This document shows, in pieces, positions 1-5,749 of a stretch of DNA of 6,513 nucleotides (positions are counted from its first letter, which is position 1; every line of letters starts with the position of its first letter). The notes beneath the pieces are model-generated. The model searched no databases. It had not been told where the DNA came from and worked only from the letters and a program-made list of their open reading frames with translations. The stretch lies in NCBI GenBank assembly GCA_012719815.1, contig JAAXZP010000278.1, positions 1-6,513 of the forward strand, written 5' to 3'. Both the position numbers and the translations under genes were made by a program. This DNA is from Christensenellaceae bacterium (GTDB lineage: Bacteria > Bacillota > Clostridia > Christensenellales > SZUA-584).

Positions 1-6
1 CCATAA

Positions 7-40
7 AATCATCCCAAAGAGGTTGACTCTTGGGATGATT
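7..40 (-). terminator. Probable intrinsic terminator of the tRNA-Thr gene
   Basis: A long inverted repeat (left arm 7-21, right arm 27-40) gives a stem of about 14 bp with one bulged base and a 5-nt loop. It begins about five bases past the encoded CCA of the tRNA. Read on the minus strand, the stem runs into a short T-rich tail (TTTTA). The tail is weaker than a classic U-tract, but position and stem length make termination of the tRNA transcript the natural reading. The near-perfect dyad could also act on the plus strand. Confidence 0.75.
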
Positions 41-44
41 GAAA

Positions 45-120
45 TGGAGCCAATGAACGGGCTCGAACCGTTGACCTGCTCATTACGAGTGAGCCGCTCT
101 GCCGACTGAGCTACATTGGC
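45..120 (-). tRNA. tRNA-Thr (anticodon CGU)
   Basis: The minus strand folds into a complete 76-nt cloverleaf. It has a perfect 7-bp acceptor stem (GCCAATG/CATTGGC), a D stem GCTC/GAGC, a 5-bp anticodon stem (GCTCA/TGAGC) enclosing loop CTCGTAA, and a T arm AACGG-TTCGAGC-CCGTT. The 3' CCA is encoded. Positions 34-36 are CGT, so the tRNA reads the threonine codon ACG. The discriminator base is U. It is a single-gene unit with its own promoter at 168-196 and a hairpin terminator just downstream. I see no flanking integrase or duplicated 3' end, so there is no sign that it serves as an integration site here. Confidence 0.97.
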
Positions 121-167
121 ATCGACAGCGGATAAAACAACATGGTCTCAGCCGCTGACAGATAGAG

Positions 168-196
168 ATTATATCATAAGAATTCAATCGTGCCAA
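168..196 (-). promoter_or_regulatory. Sigma-70/sigma-A promoter of tRNA-Thr
   Basis: The minus strand reads TTGGCA (191-196), a 17-bp spacer (174-190), then a perfect TATAAT (168-173). The expected start is near 161, giving a leader of about 40 nt before the mature tRNA 5' end at 120. Within that leader CAGCGG (126-131) and CCGCTG (152-157) form a complementary pair across a 20-nt loop, possibly a 5'-leader hairpin removed by RNase P. A near-consensus promoter is expected for a stable-RNA gene. Confidence 0.85.
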
Positions 197-235
197 TACA
201 TTTTATCAATATTTTTTATCACGGCAAAAAATTCT

Positions 236-256
236 TCTGCCAACTGTTATGGCAGA
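236..256. repeat. Perfect 7-bp inverted repeat with 7-nt spacer
   Basis: Arms TCTGCCA (236-242) and TGGCAGA (250-256) flank the spacer actgtta. The dyad lies about 40 bp upstream of the tRNA -35 box and about 105 bp beyond the terminator of the oxidoreductase operon. Read on the minus strand, it is followed five bases later by a run of six T (about 225-230), so it could be a weak second terminator. Its symmetry would equally fit an operator. I cannot decide between these. Confidence 0.45.
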
Positions 257-360
257 TGTAATCGAATAACAGCCGGAATTTAATCTGCAAAAACAGCCGC
301 ATGATACCGCATCGCCGGAAGAAATTCGCTTACAGTGACATAAGAAACTAAACAAATAAT

Positions 361-390
361 AGCCCCGCCGCATGAAGTGCCAGCGGGGCT
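361..390 (-). terminator. Intrinsic terminator of the TIM-barrel/oxidoreductase operon
   Basis: AGCCCCGC (361-368) pairs perfectly with GCGGGGCT (383-390) across a 14-nt loop. It lies 17 bases past the oxidoreductase stop codon. Read on the minus strand, the stem is followed by ATTATTTGTTT, a T-rich but interrupted tract. The position at the end of the unit and the GC-rich stem support an intrinsic terminator. On the plus strand the tail is only TTTG, so action in that direction is doubtful. Confidence 0.8.
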
Positions 391-407
391 TTGTAAGACA
401 AAAGCGT

Positions 408-1583
408 TTATTTGATCTCCTCGATCAGCACGCGCCGTTGTTCCTTGCTGGAGAGCTGAACCGCTTCGACGAAACGGATAATCGCGGCACCGTCTTCGAA
501 ATCGGGCGTGATCGGCGCTCCCTTGCCCGCAATTGCCTGCAGGAAATCATAGAATGCGTTGACAAAGGTGTGCTCATACCCGATGATATGGCCGCCCGGC
601 CACCAGGCAGACACATACGGATGCACGCCTTCAGTGCACAGAATGCGCCTGAAGCCCTGCTCCGCCTGCGGCTGCGTGGCGTCGAGGAACCACAGCTCGT
701 TCATGCTCTCGAAATTGAAGCGAATCGCGCCCTTAGAGCCGTACACTTCGAAATCGTTGTAGTTCTTGCAGCCCACGGCAAAGCGGGTGCTCTCGATGCT
801 GCCCAGTGCGCCGTTTTCAAATTCCACCACTGCAAAGGACGCGTCTTCCACGTCCACGGGCGCCTTCTGCGCGTTCTCCGTCTTGGAACCGGCAGAGAAC
901 GTAGCGGCGCCGGCACCGGGCAGCGGCCGCTCGGTAATGAAAGTCTTGTTGACCGCAGTCACCGCTTTCGCATCGCCGATGAGATACCGCGCCAGGTCGT
1001 AGGCGTGGCTGGACAGGTCAAACACCGGGCCGCCGCCGGCATATTTGCTCTGCAGATGCCAGGTCAGCGGGAAATCGGGATCCATAATCCAGTCCTGCAG
1101 ATACGCGCCGCGCCAGTGATAAATCGTACCCAGCCGGCCTTCCTCTACCAGCTGTTTGGCATACGCCACAGCCGGCACGCGGCGGTAGTTGTGGTTGAGG
1201 TAAGTCACGACGCCGGCTTTCTTCGCAGCCTCCGCCATTTTCAGGCACTGCTGATACGACAGCGCGCACGGCTTTTCGCAGACGATGTGCTTGCCGGCCT
1301 CAGCCGCAGCCACTGCCATCTCCATATGTTCCCACGTGGGCGTACCGATGTCCACGATATCGATATCCGGACGGCGTACGACTTCCCGCCAGTCATAGCT
1401 GACTTCGTCATAGCCCCAGCGGGCAGCAAACGCTTCCAGCGGCGTTTTATTACCCACGATTACCTTGAGGTTAATGTCAAAATCCGTATCAAAGAACTTG
1501 TTAACCTTAAGCCAGGCGTTGCTGTGGGCCTTGCCCATAAAGCCGCCGCCGATCATAGCTACGTTTAACGTCTTTTTCGCCAT
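408..1583 (-). CDS. Gfo/Idh/MocA-family NAD(P)-dependent oxidoreductase
   Basis: This 391-aa cytosolic protein is a typical Gfo/Idh/MocA dehydrogenase. An N-terminal Rossmann fold carries the dinucleotide motif GGGFMG (12-17), and the family EKP motif is at 103-105 with its lysine at 104. An HNYRRVPAV segment (131-139) is followed by the substrate domain, where D189 and H193 in FDLSSHAYDL fit the family's catalytic Asp/His pair. A Gly/Ala-rich loop at about 219-245 looks like a subfamily insertion. Relatives oxidise or reduce a ring hydroxyl of inositols, sugars or glycosides; the substrate cannot be read from sequence. The ATG is supported by GGGAGG (1589-1594) five bases upstream. The gene starts 18 bp after the TIM-barrel gene, so the two are co-transcribed and probably act in sequence. 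A terminator follows the stop. Family is certain, substrate unknown. Confidence 0.93.
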   Translation of the reverse strand: MAKKTLNVAMIGGGFMGKAHSNAWLKVNKFFDTDFDINLKVIVGNKTPLEAFAARWGYDEVSYDWREVVRRPDIDIVDIGTPTWEHMEMAVAAAEAGKHIVCEKPCALSYQQCLKMAEAAKKAGVVTYLNHNYRRVPAVAYAKQLVEEGRLGTIYHWRGAYLQDWIMDPDFPLTWHLQSKYAGGGPVFDLSSHAYDLARYLIGDAKAVTAVNKTFITERPLPGAGAATFSAGSKTENAQKAPVDVEDASFAVVEFENGALGSIESTRFAVGCKNYNDFEVYGSKGAIRFNFESMNELWFLDATQPQAEQGFRRILCTEGVHPYVSAWWPGGHIIGYEHTFVNAFYDFLQAIAGKGAPITPDFEDGAAIIRFVEAVQLSSKEQRRVLIEEIK

Positions 1584-1601
1584 GGCAACCTCCCGTATCG
1601 C

Positions 1602-2462
1602 TTACTTGAACGCTGCTGCGATCTTCTTCAGGTTGTGCACACTCACCGCGATAGCTTCATCTTCCATGTTCAGCCACTGCGGATGGGGCGCGTCGATTTC
1701 CACAGCCAGGAAGCCCTTATAGCCAGCTTTGTGGAGCATTTCTGCCAGCTTGAAGTTGTCGATGAGACCAAAGCCTACCGGCACGCCGCAGAAGAAGTAC
1801 CAGTCAGTGGGCCTTGCAGTGGGATGCATCACCAGGTCTTTAATGTGCGTGGAGAACACATAGGGAGCCAGCTTCTCCATGCCCGCAATGGGATCGTCCA
1901 GCAGGCGCAGGAAGTTACCGGTGTCAAAGTTGATACCGAAGTTGGGCGAATCCACCGCCTCGATCATCTCCAGCATCTCGTCCGCCGTATAGTCGATGTG
2001 GTTCTCCGCGGCAAGGCGCACGCCGTGATCCTCAGCAATCTTAACGGCTTCCTTATACATAGGTACCAAGCGAGCGATATGGTCGCGATGGTTCTCATGC
2101 CGCCAGTCAAACGCCGAACCCGTGATGCGCATCACATCGGTGCCCAAAAGCCGGGTCTTGGGGATGAGGCTCTTCATTTCCTCAAACGCCTCAGGATTCA
2201 GGCCTCGCTCCAGTCCGTTGGGATGACCCCAGGCAAACACCGTGTCAAAGCCGTAATCCTTAAGCTTATCGCCCAGATCTTTGAGGTACGCATCGTCCAG
2301 GCTGGGCAGGAAGCAAGTTTCCAGCGACACGCCGTCCACATCCAACCTCTTGGCCAGTTCCAGAAAATCATCCACTGTTTTCAGCTTCTCCGGCTTTTCC
2401 TGGAAGTCGTAGACTTCTCCGAACAACCTGTGATAGCAGTAGCTGTCAATTCCGACTTTCAT
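1602..2462 (-). CDS. Xylose-isomerase-like TIM-barrel sugar isomerase/epimerase
   Basis: This 286-aa protein belongs to the sugar phosphate isomerase/epimerase family (AP endonuclease 2 / xylose isomerase-like TIM barrel). The full set of expected metal ligands is visible: E153 in AAENH, D180 in NFDTGNF, H206 in STHIKD and E255 in AVEID, with H155 nearby. Relatives use a divalent metal to isomerise or epimerise ketoses and inososes, or to eliminate from 3-keto-glycosides. There is no signal peptide, so it is cytosolic. The ATG is supported by GGAGG (2470-2474) seven bases upstream. It is the first gene of its unit, behind the promoter at 2605-2633, and the oxidoreductase follows after 17 bp. 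Pairing with a Gfo/Idh/MocA enzyme suggests that one oxidises a hydroxyl and the other rearranges the keto product. The name is secure at superfamily level only. Confidence 0.9.
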   Translation of the reverse strand: MKVGIDSYCYHRLFGEVYDFQEKPEKLKTVDDFLELAKRLDVDGVSLETCFLPSLDDAYLKDLGDKLKDYGFDTVFAWGHPNGLERGLNPEAFEEMKSLIPKTRLLGTDVMRITGSAFDWRHENHRDHIARLVPMYKEAVKIAEDHGVRLAAENHIDYTADEMLEMIEAVDSPNFGINFDTGNFLRLLDDPIAGMEKLAPYVFSTHIKDLVMHPTARPTDWYFFCGVPVGFGLIDNFKLAEMLHKAGYKGFLAVEIDAPHPQWLNMEDEAIAVSVHNLKKIAAAFK

Positions 2463-2604
2463 TCTATCTCCTCCATTCGTTTTTTATTATTATGTGCTTA
2501 TTTGTGGCTTGCCCGACGCCGGGCCGATGATTTGTCCATTTATTTTGTCTTATGAATCCGGCAGAGAAATCATCAGAGACATTTTATTATTGTTTAATAT
2601 TTTG
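2463..2604 (-). promoter_or_regulatory. Long 5' leader of the TIM-barrel operon, with possible stems
   Basis: Transcription from the promoter at 2605-2633 should start near 2598, leaving about 135 untranslated bases before the ATG at 2462. GATGATTT (2526-2533) and AAATCATC (2567-2574) are perfectly complementary across a 33-nt loop. Next to them, GCCCG (2511-2515) and CGGGC (2520-2524) form a tight hairpin with a 4-nt loop. No U-tract follows the GC-rich hairpin, so it is not an attenuator terminator. About 35 AT-rich bases separate it from the ribosome binding site. I recognise no known riboswitch class. Confidence 0.45.
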
Positions 2605-2633
2605 ACTATATCAAAATTAAGGTAATACGTCAA
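2605..2633 (-). promoter_or_regulatory. Sigma-70/sigma-A promoter of the TIM-barrel/oxidoreductase operon
   Basis: The minus strand reads TTGACG (2628-2633), a 17-bp AT-rich spacer, then TATAGT (2605-2610). Each hexamer matches consensus at five of six bases with ideal spacing. It follows the terminator of the upstream operon (2767-2793), so the TIM-barrel and oxidoreductase genes form an independently controlled unit. Confidence 0.8.
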
Positions 2634-2634
2634 T

Positions 2635-2670
2635 ACGAAAGCGAATAACAATTTTCGATAATAAACGAAA
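2635..2670. promoter_or_regulatory. Candidate regulator-binding motifs upstream of the -35 box
   Basis: Three copies of the pentamer CGAAA lie directly upstream of the -35 hexamer: plus strand at 2636-2640, minus strand (TTTCG) at 2653-2657, and plus strand at 2666-2670. The last two form an inverted repeat with an 8-bp spacer. The first and third, extended to ACGAAA, are direct repeats 30 bp apart, about three helical turns. This position suits an activator or an upstream operator. The motifs are short and AT-flanked, so chance is possible. No regulator gene is in the window. Confidence 0.3.
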
Positions 2671-2766
2671 TTATTTTGGGCCGCAACAATAGCAATCAAC
2701 AATAATATTCATGGACATCAATGCTCCGGCAGTTCAACAGACTAAAAATCAGCCGCGGAAGCCGGG
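2671..2766. other. Spacer between operons, no gene seen
   Basis: This is part of the 424-bp gene-free stretch 2463-2886, whose other contents are the leader, promoter, candidate motifs, terminator and tandem repeat listed separately. Two CAACAAT heptamers (2684-2690 and 2697-2703) sit 13 bp apart. I find no reading frame with a ribosome binding site, no RNA gene and no further strong dyad here. Confidence 0.5.
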
Positions 2767-2793
2767 AAAAAGAGCACCGGAATCCGGTGCTCT
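2767..2793 (-). terminator. Intrinsic terminator of the deoxysugar catabolic operon
   Basis: AGAGCACCGG (2771-2780) pairs perfectly with CCGGTGCTCT (2784-2793) across a 3-nt loop. Read on the minus strand the stem runs straight into TTTTT (the last T pairs within the stem base) and then CCC. This 10-bp GC-rich stem with a U-tract is a classic intrinsic terminator. It lies about 95 bases past the isomerase stop codon and separates that operon from the promoter at 2605-2633. Confidence 0.92.
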
Positions 2794-2800
2794 CAGGCTG

Positions 2801-2829
2801 ATTGCTATATTATATTGCTATATTATATT
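2801..2829. repeat. Tandem 13-bp AT-rich repeat (2.2 copies)
   Basis: The unit ATTGCTATATTAT occurs at 2801-2813 and again, without mismatch, at 2814-2826, followed by ATT. It lies in the 3' untranslated region of the isomerase gene, just before the terminator stem. It may be a simple slippage product. Its AT-richness contrasts with the GC-rich bases between 2846 and 2886, where GCCAAA-C-TTTGGC forms a small palindrome at 2846-2858. Confidence 0.85.
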
Positions 2830-2886
2830 AGGAAGAAAAGTTACAGCCAAACTTTGGCCCGTCCGGCAGCGCGCAATGCCGCCGGT

Positions 2887-4218
2887 TTACAGCTCGACCG
2901 TTTGCCATCCGAAAACGCGGGCCACCTGCCTGAGCTGGGGCACCACGTTGCCCGATATGATCAGCGAGTGGTGCGAGCACAGCTCATCCATCACCTTGTG
3001 GCCGTCCGCATAGCGGATCAGCGCGCCGTTCCGGCAATCGGAGCCCGGATACTGGACGTAGTCCTCTATCTCAGCCTTGATGATGCTGAGTTTCTTGAAG
3101 CCGGGATAGATTTTGGCCAGCGTTATCGGGCCTTTGGGCAGCTCGCAGTCCACCATAATAGCGTCGTCGTTGACGATGGCGAGCACCTTGGGCCGCACCG
3201 TCCACTTGCTACAGAATGGCCTTGCGGTCAGGCCGAAGTAGCCGCAGTGTACGCCCAACGCGTGGTTGTCCGGGTCATCGATATCCGGGAATTTATCGAT
3301 TTTCTCATGCGCCAGCGCCGCCATGCCCACCAGGAAGGTGTACAGGTTGGTCATCATCATCGGCTTTTCCATCGACCTGTACAGTATATACGTGGACAGC
3401 AGCGTCAGCGTATCGCCCTCGCAGGCGAATATGATGTTGTCGCGCTCAAACAGCATGTTCCACGCGAGGCAGGGTGTGGTGTCGCTGTAGAACGACTCGT
3501 TGAGGCAGTTGGCGCCTACGCCCGCCACGTCGCCGATCTCGTCGATTACGCGCTTGACCGCGATATAGATCTTTACCGCTTTCAGGAAGCAGGCTTCGGA
3601 CACGCCTTCCTGCTGGATGTTCCAGTCCGCGCTCACCTTGCGCGCCTCGTCATCGGAGATATTGCGCGCGTTTTCGTTCAGTTCCTTCCAGCTGCGGTAA
3701 ATCAGCTTGCAGCCGAACGTCTCCTCCATGGACTGCGTGCTCTGTTTCTCCCACCAATAGAAGCGCTTGAATATGTTGGCCTGCATGCCCTCGCCGGGGC
3801 TGTCCTGAAACACCAGGAACTTTGCGCCTTCCTTCAGGCTGCGCTTGACGCCCAATGCCCGCAGCACCGTTTTGCCCATCTCGATGCTGTACGGCGAAAA
3901 CACCGTCAGGCCAAGATCGCGCAAGTAGGTTACGATCTCCCAGTCCCACATTTCCACCGTGCCGAACCGCGAAGTCAGCACCACCATGGGCAACTGAATC
4001 GATTTCAGCTCGTCGTCGTGCCGGAAAGCCGCGAATATCATCTGCGGGAAAACAATGGCGTCCGCCTCCTGGGGCACCGGCGAGCCCACCGGCTGCTCCG
4101 GCAGGAATTCCGCTACGTCGCCGTAATACTCGCGCAGCCTTTCCATCTGCTCGCTGTATTCAGCTGTTTCGCGCTCGTTCCGCTCGGTAAAATACAGCGG
4201 CAATAATCTTACTTTCAT
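2887..4218 (-). CDS. L-fucose isomerase-like protein (COG2407 family)
   Basis: This 443-aa cytosolic protein resembles the L-fucose/L-arabinose isomerase-related family, which interconverts aldoses and ketoses with a divalent metal. The most conserved part is residues 238-269, with E241 in NCLNE, then TPCLAWNMLFE, then E267 and D269 in ACEGD; these acidic residues are the likely metal ligands. The C-terminal segment SHHSLIISGNVVPQL (415-429) resembles the closing segment of this fold, with H416/H417 as the likely histidine ligand. It is well short of canonical FucI (about 590 aa), matching the compact group whose substrates are mostly untested. The ATG is set by AAGGAGG (4225-4231), six bases upstream. 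It follows the kinase after 54 bp with no terminator between, and is the last gene of its operon. With kinase and aldolase it should supply step one, aldose to ketose. Confidence 0.8.
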   Translation of the reverse strand: MKVRLLPLYFTERNERETAEYSEQMERLREYYGDVAEFLPEQPVGSPVPQEADAIVFPQMIFAAFRHDDELKSIQLPMVVLTSRFGTVEMWDWEIVTYLRDLGLTVFSPYSIEMGKTVLRALGVKRSLKEGAKFLVFQDSPGEGMQANIFKRFYWWEKQSTQSMEETFGCKLIYRSWKELNENARNISDDEARKVSADWNIQQEGVSEACFLKAVKIYIAVKRVIDEIGDVAGVGANCLNESFYSDTTPCLAWNMLFERDNIIFACEGDTLTLLSTYILYRSMEKPMMMTNLYTFLVGMAALAHEKIDKFPDIDDPDNHALGVHCGYFGLTARPFCSKWTVRPKVLAIVNDDAIMVDCELPKGPITLAKIYPGFKKLSIIKAEIEDYVQYPGSDCRNGALIRYADGHKVMDELCSHHSLIISGNVVPQLRQVARVFGWQTVEL

Positions 4219-4272
4219 GGGAAGCCTCCTTCTAAGTTTATATATACGGCAAGGATAAAAAGGGGCGGTGTG

Positions 4273-5748
4273 TTATTCCACGGCCAAAAACTTCATTTCA
4301 TCCCTGTACGTATGATACATGTCATTCCATTTGTCCGCCCTGTCGGGCAGGAACTCCGCCAGGTCTACGGATTCGATCACCGCGCTGCGCGCTTCGTTCA
4401 GCGAAGCGAACTCTTTTAGCGCGATAAACTGCACCATGGCGTTGCCTAACGCCGTCGCTTCAGACGGGCCGGCGTACACCGGCTTGCCGGTAATATTGGC
4501 GGTCAGCTGGTTCAGCAGCGTATTGGACGAACCCCCGCCCACGATATGCACCGCCGGCAGCTGATAGCCGCAGGCGTACTCGATGCACTCCAGCACATAG
4601 CGGTATTTGCAGGCCAGGCTGAGCAGCACGCAGCGCACCACGTCGCCCACTTCCCGCGGCGCTTTTTTGCCGCGGGACTCAAGGTACGACGCGATCAGTT
4701 CCGGCATCGGCCCGGGCTGATAGAACAGCTCGTCATCCGGGTCAAACAGCCCCGACTCCCAATCGGATTCGGTTGCCAGCCGCACCAGCTCCGAATACTC
4801 GTAAGCGCTGCCGCGCTCCTGCCAGTAACGGCGGCACTCCTGCAGTATCCAAAGGCCCATCACGTTTTTCAGCAGGCGGATACGGTTACCCACGCCGCCT
4901 TCGTTGGCCAGCCCGTGACGGTAACTACGCTCGTTGATAAGCGGACCACCGATCTCCGTGCCGACGATGGACCAGGTACCGCTGCTGATGTAGGCAAACC
5001 GCGGCGCCCGGCTGGGTACCGCCGCTACCGCGGACGCGGTGTCGTGCTCGCCCACGGCGATAACCGGCAGTTGCCCGACGGAAAGTTCCTCACTGACCTT
5101 GCGAGTCAAAACGCCTACCCTATCGCCGGGCTGCACCATGGGCTGCAACAGCCGCGCAGGGAACCCGATGCTCTCCAGCAACGGCAGGTCCCAGCCGCGT
5201 TCCGTCGGGTTATACCCCTGGGAAACGCTGGCGAGCGTATACTCGGTTACCTTCTCGCCCGTCAGGAAATAGACCAGCGAGTCGGGCACAAACAGCAGAC
5301 AGTCCGCCGTCTCCAGCGCCCACGGACGCTTCTTTGCCAGAGAAAGCCACTGGTACAGCGAATTCATGCGGTTGAACTGCAAACCGGTGCGGTAATACAG
5401 CTCCTTGCGGGAGATGATTTTGTCCATCTCCTCCAGCATTCCCACCGTTCTGGCATCGCGATAGGTATGCGGCGGCTCCGAAATCGCGCCGGTACGGTCC
5501 ACCAGCAGATAATCGTTGCTGAACGCGTCGATGCCGATGGACACCGCTTCCCGTCCTCCCGCAGCAATGCCGCGCTTTAACCCTTCATGCAGCGCGAAAA
5601 TATCCCAGTACAGGCTGCTGCCCACGATGATCGGCTTGTTGGCAAAACGGTATAGCTCGTCGAGCGAGAGCTTCCCGTTGTTTAAGGACGCTTTGAATAC
5701 TCTCGCGCCGGATGCCCCGATATCACAGACAATCACATTTTTGCTCAT
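4273..5748 (-). CDS. rhaB: FGGY-family carbohydrate kinase, rhamnulokinase-like
   Basis: This 491-aa protein is a complete FGGY sugar kinase that phosphorylates a ketose at C1 using ATP. It has the N-terminal phosphate motif DIGASGAR (9-16), IGIDAF (71-76) and YRDAR (96-100). GEHDTASAV (233-241) contains D236, the expected catalytic base. SSGTWSIVG (255-263), NEGG (282-285), LKNVMGLWILQ (293-303) and the nucleotide-site VGGGSSN (403-409) follow. These blocks resemble E. coli RhaB more than FucK or AraB from memory, and the length is right. RhaB-like kinases also serve as fuculokinases in some bacteria, so the symbol is tentative. The ATG lies one base after the aldolase stop (TGA-C-ATG). The nearest purine-rich sequence is a weak GGGGAA about 11 bases upstream, so translation is probably coupled to the aldolase. 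The isomerase follows. Confidence 0.88.
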   Translation of the reverse strand: MSKNVIVCDIGASGARVFKASLNNGKLSLDELYRFANKPIIVGSSLYWDIFALHEGLKRGIAAGGREAVSIGIDAFSNDYLLVDRTGAISEPPHTYRDARTVGMLEEMDKIISRKELYYRTGLQFNRMNSLYQWLSLAKKRPWALETADCLLFVPDSLVYFLTGEKVTEYTLASVSQGYNPTERGWDLPLLESIGFPARLLQPMVQPGDRVGVLTRKVSEELSVGQLPVIAVGEHDTASAVAAVPSRAPRFAYISSGTWSIVGTEIGGPLINERSYRHGLANEGGVGNRIRLLKNVMGLWILQECRRYWQERGSAYEYSELVRLATESDWESGLFDPDDELFYQPGPMPELIASYLESRGKKAPREVGDVVRCVLLSLACKYRYVLECIEYACGYQLPAVHIVGGGSSNTLLNQLTANITGKPVYAGPSEATALGNAMVQFIALKEFASLNEARSAVIESVDLAEFLPDRADKWNDMYHTYRDEMKFLAVE

Positions 5749-5749
5749 G

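Noticed and set aside
45..120. tRNA gene as an integration site for a mobile element
   Set aside because: No integrase, direct repeat of the tRNA 3' end, or change in gene style is visible next to it within the window.
372..1568. Near full-length open frames on the plus strand opposite the oxidoreductase, and likewise 1635-2555, 2815-4206, 4546-5580 and 5516-6283 opposite the other genes
   Set aside because: In all five cases the frame is codon-on-codon in register with the minus-strand gene or one of the two genes it spans, so it stays open simply because that gene rarely uses TTA, CTA or TCA codons. The translations are Arg/His/Gln-rich with no family motifs and no matching ribosome binding sites.
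2545..2582. Short leader peptide (about 7-10 codons) in the TIM-barrel leader
   Set aside because: An ATG and nearby TAA exist on the minus strand, but no Shine-Dalgarno sequence precedes them and the codons show no amino-acid bias of an attenuator peptide.
2634..2649. Possible CcpA cre site next to the -35 box
   Set aside because: The sequence around GAAAGCGA matches the core AANCG part, but the leading TG and trailing CA positions do not fit the cre consensus.
4219..4272. Internal promoter between the kinase and isomerase genes
   Set aside because: There is an AT-rich TATATATA run, but no -35-like hexamer lies at 16-18 bp from it. The 54-bp gap is better read as an operon spacer.
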